A stretch of DNA of 55,772 nucleotides, taken from NCBI GenBank assembly GCA_948466345.1, contig CAOKAC010000011.1, positions 1 through 55,772 on the forward strand. Reading direction: 5' to 3'. The notes under the pieces were generated by a model. That model saw nothing but the letters and a program-made list of their open reading frames with translations. It was not told the DNA's origin and made no database searches. Both the position numbers and the translations under genes were made by a program. Positions 51,798-55,772 of the stretch are shown piece by piece. Position 1 is the stretch's first letter. Every line of letters begins with the position of its first letter. The stretch is from an uncultured Clostridia bacterium (GTDB lineage: Bacteria; Bacillota; Clostridia; Oscillospirales; CAG-272).

Positions 51798-52677
51798 ATG
51801 GCCCCTTAGTTTCAGAAAAACGGTGCAGGGTGTATGGACGGTTTTAACCAATGGCTATATGATAGGATTTTTTCAGGGGAAAATTTATAATGGCAGACTT
51901 AAGAATCTTTGTGTTCCAGGACTAAATTGTTATTCCTGCCCGGGAAGTCTTGGATCCTGTCCTATCGGTTCTTTGCAGGCGGTGCTTGGAAGTGCAAAAT
52001 ATAAGGCGTCTTTTTATTTGCTTGGTTTCTTTTTGTTGATTGGAACAGTGCTTGGACGCCTTGTTTGCGGTTTTTTATGTCCATTTGGTTTGATACAGGA
52101 GCTGCTTTATAAAATCCCCTTTGTGAAAAAAATAGGTACTTTTCGCTTGGACAGATCTCTGCGGTGGCTAAAATATATTATTTTACTTGTATTTGTTATT
52201 TTGCTTCCTCTGTTTATTGTGGATGCAGCAGGTACAGGTGCTCCATGGTTTTGTAAATGGATTTGTCCTGCAGGTACGTTGGAAGGCGGGGTCCCTTTAG
52301 TTTCCACAAATTCGGCGCTGCAAAGTGTAATCGGATTTCTTTTTCAGTGGAAGCTGGCGATTCTTATTGTTACTGTGCTTCTGTCTATATTGATTTATCG
52401 TCCTTTCTGCAAATATATCTGTCCACTTGGCGCAATTTATGCTTTGTTTAATAAGGTATCGATATACAAATACCATGTAGACTTGCAAAAGTGTACCAGA
52501 TGCAAACAATGTGAAAGGACTTGTCCTATGCAGATCAGCCCTGTAGGAGAGGTCAACCATGCAGAATGTATCCGATGCGGCAAATGCAAGGAAATTTGCC
52601 ATACTGGAGCGATTACCTCCGGTTTTTCTTTGGGCAGCAGAGAACAGGGACAATTGAAGCAGAACAAAAAAGACTGA
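51790..52677 (+). CDS. NapH/YccM-like 4Fe-4S membrane protein
   Basis: A 295-residue polytopic membrane protein. Cysteine motifs repeat in the membrane part: CYSCPGSLGSCPIGSLQ, CGFLCPFGLIQELLYKIP, CKWICPAGTLEGG, and CKYICPLGAIYALF. The C-terminal part has two 4Fe-4S motifs (CTRCKQCERTCPM and CIRCGKCKEICHTGAI). This is the layout of NapH-type electron-transfer proteins passing electrons from the cytoplasm through the membrane. The start is TTG 51790, after CTGGAGTG, overlapping the stop of the CXXC gene. It is the likely electron source for the TlpA-like lipoprotein. Confidence 0.9.
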   Translation: MAKWPLSFRKTVQGVWTVLTNGYMIGFFQGKIYNGRLKNLCVPGLNCYSCPGSLGSCPIGSLQAVLGSAKYKASFYLLGFFLLIGTVLGRLVCGFLCPFGLIQELLYKIPFVKKIGTFRLDRSLRWLKYIILLVFVILLPLFIVDAAGTGAPWFCKWICPAGTLEGGVPLVSTNSALQSVIGFLFQWKLAILIVTVLLSILIYRPFCKYICPLGAIYALFNKVSIYKYHVDLQKCTRCKQCERTCPMQISPVGEVNHAECIRCGKCKEICHTGAITSGFSLGSREQGQLKQNKKD

Positions 52678-52689
52678 CAATTGGGGCAC

Positions 52690-52915
52690 CCTTCGTAAGA
52701 AAGGCTTGTTTTTAATATGCTCTTGGAAGTATTCTTCCATTTCTTCAAAAGTAGGCTCACGGTTGCTACCAACACATTGTAGTGGGTAGCAACCTCCTGA
52801 TAGCGCTTTCCGTCTTTGTATTCAGGTGCAGATACTACGTTTTCTCAATAAATTCGTGTACCAATTCGGGCGTAAGAGCTTTAAGGTGGGTAACTTGCTT
52901 CGCTTTGTCGATAAA
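52690..52915 (-). pseudogene. C-terminal remnant of a serine recombinase
   Basis: On the minus strand three frames in order read FIDKAKQVTHLKALTPELVHEFIEK (stop), then VVSAPEYKDGKRYQEV, then VGSNREPTFEEMEEYFQEHIKNKP. These are the C-terminal blocks of clostridial transposon recombinases (the DUF4368-type region). Small indels near 52822 and 52775 break the frame, and the rest of the gene is missing. It is a relic of a mobile element and differs from the recombinase at the left edge. Confidence 0.75.
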
Positions 52916-53322
52916 CCTACTCGTACTGAAAGGCGGTATGCAGGTATTGGTGCCTCAGTAGTCGCACGTATTAAAAACACCAAAATGCCATTCAGCATTG
53001 ATTTCGGCGTAGGTGATGTAATCGTGCCAAAGCAGGAGAAACACAGGATACATACACAGCTCGATGATTTTACGAAATGATTGATACAATCCTCAGTTTA
53101 ATGGAGTTTTCCAGCCGGATGAAGGATTATTACGATATTTATTATCTTGCCAATAAGTTTTACGAGGCCATGCAGAAGAAATGAAAAGCTTTTTGCTGTA
53201 AGATTGATACATAAGTGGTTGATTTTGGTAAGATGTTGAGACCCATAAAGATATTTCTTGACAAGCCGTTTGTAGCAGCTATTGAAGGCAAACCCTTTAA
53301 CAGAGCAATGGTCTGCCGTTAA
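52916..53322 (+). pseudogene. Remnant of an AbiEii-type nucleotidyltransferase toxin
   Basis: The pieces match the order of the AbiEii/AbiGii toxin family: RRYAGIGASVVARIKNTKMPFSIDFGVGDVIVPK with TQLDDF, then after a shift and a loss of about 20 codons YEMIDTILSLMEFSSRMKDYYDIYYLANKFYEAMQKK, then past in-frame stops KAFCCKID and FLDKPFVAAIEGKPF. The N-terminus with the nucleotidyltransferase catalytic motif is gone and no AbiEi antitoxin is present. It lies directly upstream of the restriction-modification genes, marking a decayed defence module. Confidence 0.75.
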
Positions 53323-53354
53323 TAGCGAGAGGATGTAATTAGGAGGAAAATTAA

Positions 53355-55223
53355 ATGATAAATAAAGCTACTTGCCTCACGGAAGATCAAGTTAGAGATA
53401 GTGCTAAAATTATATTGGGTTTTGATGCTGCAGAATCAAAAATACAACAAGGTACTGGACAAATCACGACCTTTAACCAATTAGGATTCAAAGGTATAAA
53501 CGACAAACCTGACGGTTGGTATTTGCCTGACGATCATAATATGCCAGCCATAATTCTTGAAACAAAATCAGAATCCGAAGATATATCTCTTCAAAAGTGG
53601 GCGGATGAACTTATTAAAAATTGCGATATTGCCGCCACTAAATATAAGCAAGTGATTGGTATTCTATATAACGGAATAGACACTCGTGTTTTTAAAAATA
53701 ACATTGAAGATACCGAGGTCTCAGCAACCCTCCAAAACAAGACATACTATATTGCCCTTTTTACCAAGAATGCCATAGATAAACAACGTATTTATAATCT
53801 TACAAAGAAAATCAACAATTGCTTGCATACAGAGTTTGGTATTAAGAATTTGTATCACAGAATGATTTTTACCGCTTGCGCTTTGGTAGCAAAAAGATAC
53901 GAAGCCATTTTGATTAAGGGCATGGATTTTTCTTTGATGAAAAACTCCATTTTAAGTACTTTGGGGAAATCTTTAGAGGAAAGCAAAAAACAAAATCTAA
54001 AACTGGATTTGTTGATTGAAGTTTACGCAGAAATTAAAATGAATAACGCTTCCAATCAAGAAGCGATTGACAATTTTATAAAATGGGTTTCTGAAATTTC
54101 CGATTGCGTCAACTCAGATTATTGGAACGGCGAAGATGTAATGGGTATATTTTTCAATGAATTTAATCGTTATAAAAAGAAATCTGAGAGCGGACAAGTG
54201 TTTACCCCTGACCACATCACCTCGTTTATGTATCGTCTTATTAATATAGATCAAAACGACAGAATACTGGATGCTGCTTGCGGCTCCGGTGCGTTCCTTG
54301 TAAAGTCTATGTGCAATATGATTAAAGAAGCGGGCGGTATAAATGCCAAGAAAACACCTGAAATCAAAGAAGCACAGTTGTTTGGCATTGAGTTTGACAG
54401 GGAAATATTTGCTCTTGCTTGTGCGAACATGCTTATCCATAAAGATGGGAAAACTAATTTGGAACAGTTGGACACACGCACACAAGAGGCTTGCAATTGG
54501 ATAAAAGCCAAAAGCTATAAAACTAACAAAAAAGGAGAATTTCAAAAGGACAAGAACGGCAACCTAATTCTTAGAAATAACTACATAACAAAGGTTTTGA
54601 TGAATCCGCCCTTTGAGCGCAAATATGGTTGTTTAACAATTGTAAACAATGTTCTTTTAAATGTACCGCCGCATACAAAATGCGCCTTTATTCTTCCTGA
54701 TAAAAAACTTGAAAAGGATAACGGAGCTAAACTGCTCAAGCATAGCACCTTAGAGAAAATTATTAAGTTGCCGGAAAAAATATTTTCTGAGGGTGTAACA
54801 ACATCTATCTTTATCTTTGAATCTGGAATTCCTCAGGATAACAAAGAAATTTTTACCTGCTATATAGAAGATGACGGTTTAGAAACTGTTAAAAATCAAG
54901 GCAGACAAGACATTAAGGATAGATGGCAGAGTATTGAGGACAGATGGATTGAAATCATCCGAAAACAATCGGGTGATGATACAATAAAATGGATTAAGCC
55001 TTCTGAACATTTAAGCTATCAGATCCCTGAAAAAGAATTCGAAATCAGTGAAGAAGATTTTACCAAAACGATGATGGACTATTTGATGTTTAAACAGGGC
55101 ATTGATGTGAAAGAATTTAGTGACAAGTTAATAACTAAAGTGTTATATAATAGTTTGGTAGATAGCAACGATGATGGAATTATATCCATTTCCTTAGAAA
55201 GCGCAGGAAAGGATAATGAATAA
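53355..55223 (+). CDS. Restriction-modification protein: N-terminal nuclease-like domain plus N6-adenine methylase (BcgIA-like)
   Basis: A 622-residue protein. Residues about 40-75 hold KPDGWYL and AIILETKSE, a D53...E69-x-K71 arrangement of the PD-(D/E)XK nuclease type. The middle and C-terminal part is an HsdM-type methylase: SGQVFTPDHITSFM (about 280), motif I ILDAACGSGAFLV (about 304-316) and catalytic NPPF (417-420). Length and order match fused restriction-methylation subunits of BcgI-type (IIB) systems rather than plain HsdM of 500 residues. AGGAGGAA precedes ATG 53355. The specificity gene overlaps its end by 8 bases. No separate hsdR is present in the window. Confidence 0.88.
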   Translation: MINKATCLTEDQVRDSAKIILGFDAAESKIQQGTGQITTFNQLGFKGINDKPDGWYLPDDHNMPAIILETKSESEDISLQKWADELIKNCDIAATKYKQVIGILYNGIDTRVFKNNIEDTEVSATLQNKTYYIALFTKNAIDKQRIYNLTKKINNCLHTEFGIKNLYHRMIFTACALVAKRYEAILIKGMDFSLMKNSILSTLGKSLEESKKQNLKLDLLIEVYAEIKMNNASNQEAIDNFIKWVSEISDCVNSDYWNGEDVMGIFFNEFNRYKKKSESGQVFTPDHITSFMYRLINIDQNDRILDAACGSGAFLVKSMCNMIKEAGGINAKKTPEIKEAQLFGIEFDREIFALACANMLIHKDGKTNLEQLDTRTQEACNWIKAKSYKTNKKGEFQKDKNGNLILRNNYITKVLMNPPFERKYGCLTIVNNVLLNVPPHTKCAFILPDKKLEKDNGAKLLKHSTLEKIIKLPEKIFSEGVTTSIFIFESGIPQDNKEIFTCYIEDDGLETVKNQGRQDIKDRWQSIEDRWIEIIRKQSGDDTIKWIKPSEHLSYQIPEKEFEISEEDFTKTMMDYLMFKQGIDVKEFSDKLITKVLYNSLVDSNDDGIISISLESAGKDNE

Positions 55224-55755
55224 TATTAATACAAGCAGTTGGAAAGAGTTCAAAATTGGAGATTTGTTCGACATTCATCCTACTAAAGCATACAAATTAA
55301 CAAACAGTTCTCTTTTTGAAGAAGACGGCATTAACCCTGTGGTTGTAAACTCATCATTCAATAATGGCATTGGTGGATATACCAATCACCCTGTTACAGA
55401 GAAAGGCAATATAATTACATTCAGTGATACCACTACTGCAACTGCTATGTTTTATCAAGCAAAACCATTTGTGGGTTACGCACATATACAGGGTATGTAT
55501 CCTGTTGGGAAGTATAAAAATAACTGGAACGAAAAATCTTTGTTGTTTTTCTTGTCTGTTTTCAGAAATAGAGCTATCAATTCAAACTTCGATTATGTCA
55601 ACAAGTTCACTCGTGAATACGCAAAAAAGATGATGATAAAGTTGCCGGTTGATAAAGACGGCAACCCCGATTTTTCGTATATGGAAGAATATATGAAAAA
55701 TCGGGAAATTGCAGTCAGCGCTTCGCTAACTAAATTGCAGTCAGCGCTTCGCTAA
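55216..55755 (+). CDS. Specificity subunit, first half; frame interrupted by 26-bp repeats
   Basis: A 179-residue open frame. It begins SSWKEFKIGDLFDIHPTKAYKLT and has one target-recognition domain (IITFSDTTTATAMFYQAKPFVGYAHIQG, NEKSLLFFLSVFRNRAI), followed by the conserved helix KLPVDKDGNPDFSYMEEYMKNREIAVSASLTKLQ. Full S subunits carry two such halves (around 340-400 residues). Here the frame stops at 55755 because the second copy of a 26-bp direct repeat, a length not divisible by three, shifts it. It overlaps the methylase gene by 8 bases. What lies beyond the window may be the second half. Confidence 0.85.
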   Translation: MNNINTSSWKEFKIGDLFDIHPTKAYKLTNSSLFEEDGINPVVVNSSFNNGIGGYTNHPVTEKGNIITFSDTTTATAMFYQAKPFVGYAHIQGMYPVGKYKNNWNEKSLLFFLSVFRNRAINSNFDYVNKFTREYAKKMMIKLPVDKDGNPDFSYMEEYMKNREIAVSASLTKLQSALR

Positions 55756-55772
55756 CTAAATTGCAGTCAGCG
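55706..55772. repeat. 26-bp direct repeats inside the specificity gene
   Basis: Two complete adjoining copies (55706-55731 and 55732-55757) and a third cut by the window edge (55758-55772). Each unit begins AAATTGCAGTCAGCG and ends CTTCGCTAACT. The copies are identical as far as visible. Each unit contains the small inverted repeat AGCG-CTT-CGCT. Since 26 is not a multiple of 3, each copy gained or lost changes the reading frame downstream. Confidence 0.95.

Noticed and set aside
52297..52740. Minus-strand gene beginning MEEYFQEHIKNK
   Set aside because: Only its first dozen residues are the recombinase remnant; the rest is antisense to the 4Fe-4S membrane protein gene.
52826..53080. An 84-residue gene on the plus strand
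   Set aside because: Its first third is antisense to the recombinase remnant and its end is a piece of the AbiEii remnant, so it is an accidental fusion.
55706..55772. CRISPR array
   Set aside because: The repeats adjoin with no spacers and lie inside a coding frame.

Overview
The window looks like a chromosomal segment of an endospore-forming, anaerobic, moderately AT-rich Firmicute of class Clostridia, probably a gut commensal. The evidence is a dipicolinate synthase pair (dpaA-dpaB), a PdaA-type cortex deacetylase, a BlaI-family regulator, an Lsa/Vga-like ABC-F protein, a CXXC/polyferredoxin cluster of clostridial type, several glycan and sugar-use genes, and serine-recombinase remnants of the kind common in gut Clostridia. 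The genus cannot be fixed from the sequence alone.

Layout. 1-1.7 kb: GC-rich large serine recombinase cut by the left edge. 1.7-4.6 kb: BlaI-type regulator with an operator in its own promoter, then a nuclease-like protein with a winged helix, a cupin and an XpaC-like protein. 4.6-6.0 kb: dpaA-dpaB (minus strand). 6.1-9.8 kb: GH29 fucosidase and a DUF4838 protein (minus) on either side of rplS (plus). 10-10.5 kb: two small membrane proteins. 10.6-20.1 kb: ApbE-like lipoprotein, VTT membrane protein, then miaB-ylbF-mutS-mutL-tgt. 20.1-23.4 kb: LysR regulator divergent from a flavodoxin/cupin/CMD/flavodoxin-lipoprotein operon, ending in a broken HxlR regulator. 23.5-34.3 kb: a long minus-strand run apgM-lepB-rbgA-rnhB-yraN-dipeptidase-thrC-phosphoesterase-tig-clpP-clpX. 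34.5-38.8 kb: rpsT, tRNA-Val, gap, rpsF-ssb-rpsR, pdaA. 38.9-42 kb: argG-argH and tRNA-Pro. 42-43.1 kb: two convergent unknown genes, one with a structured leader. 43.2-45 kb: ABC-F gene behind a uORF/attenuator leader. 45-46.5 kb: glnA. 46.6-51.1 kb: ulaE-FGGY kinase-araD-GH1 sugar operon. 51.1-52.7 kb: TlpA lipoprotein, small CXXC protein and 4Fe-4S membrane protein. 52.7-53.3 kb: remnants of a recombinase and an AbiEii toxin. 53.4 kb to the right edge: restriction-modification system whose specificity gene is interrupted by 26-bp direct repeats.

How the genes work together. Most of the middle is housekeeping: translation, proteolysis, mismatch repair, arginine and threonine synthesis. Accessory DNA sits at both ends. 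Three extracytoplasmic lipoproteins (ApbE-like, flavodoxin, TlpA-like) and a membrane polyferredoxin point to redox chemistry outside the membrane. UlaE, the kinase and AraD together would take L-xylulose to D-xylulose-5-phosphate. The most interesting signals are the repeat-interrupted specificity subunit, the attenuator of the ABC-F gene, the structured leader at 42.0-42.16 kb, the TlpA-CXXC-polyferredoxin cluster, and the self-regulated BlaI/nuclease-like operon.
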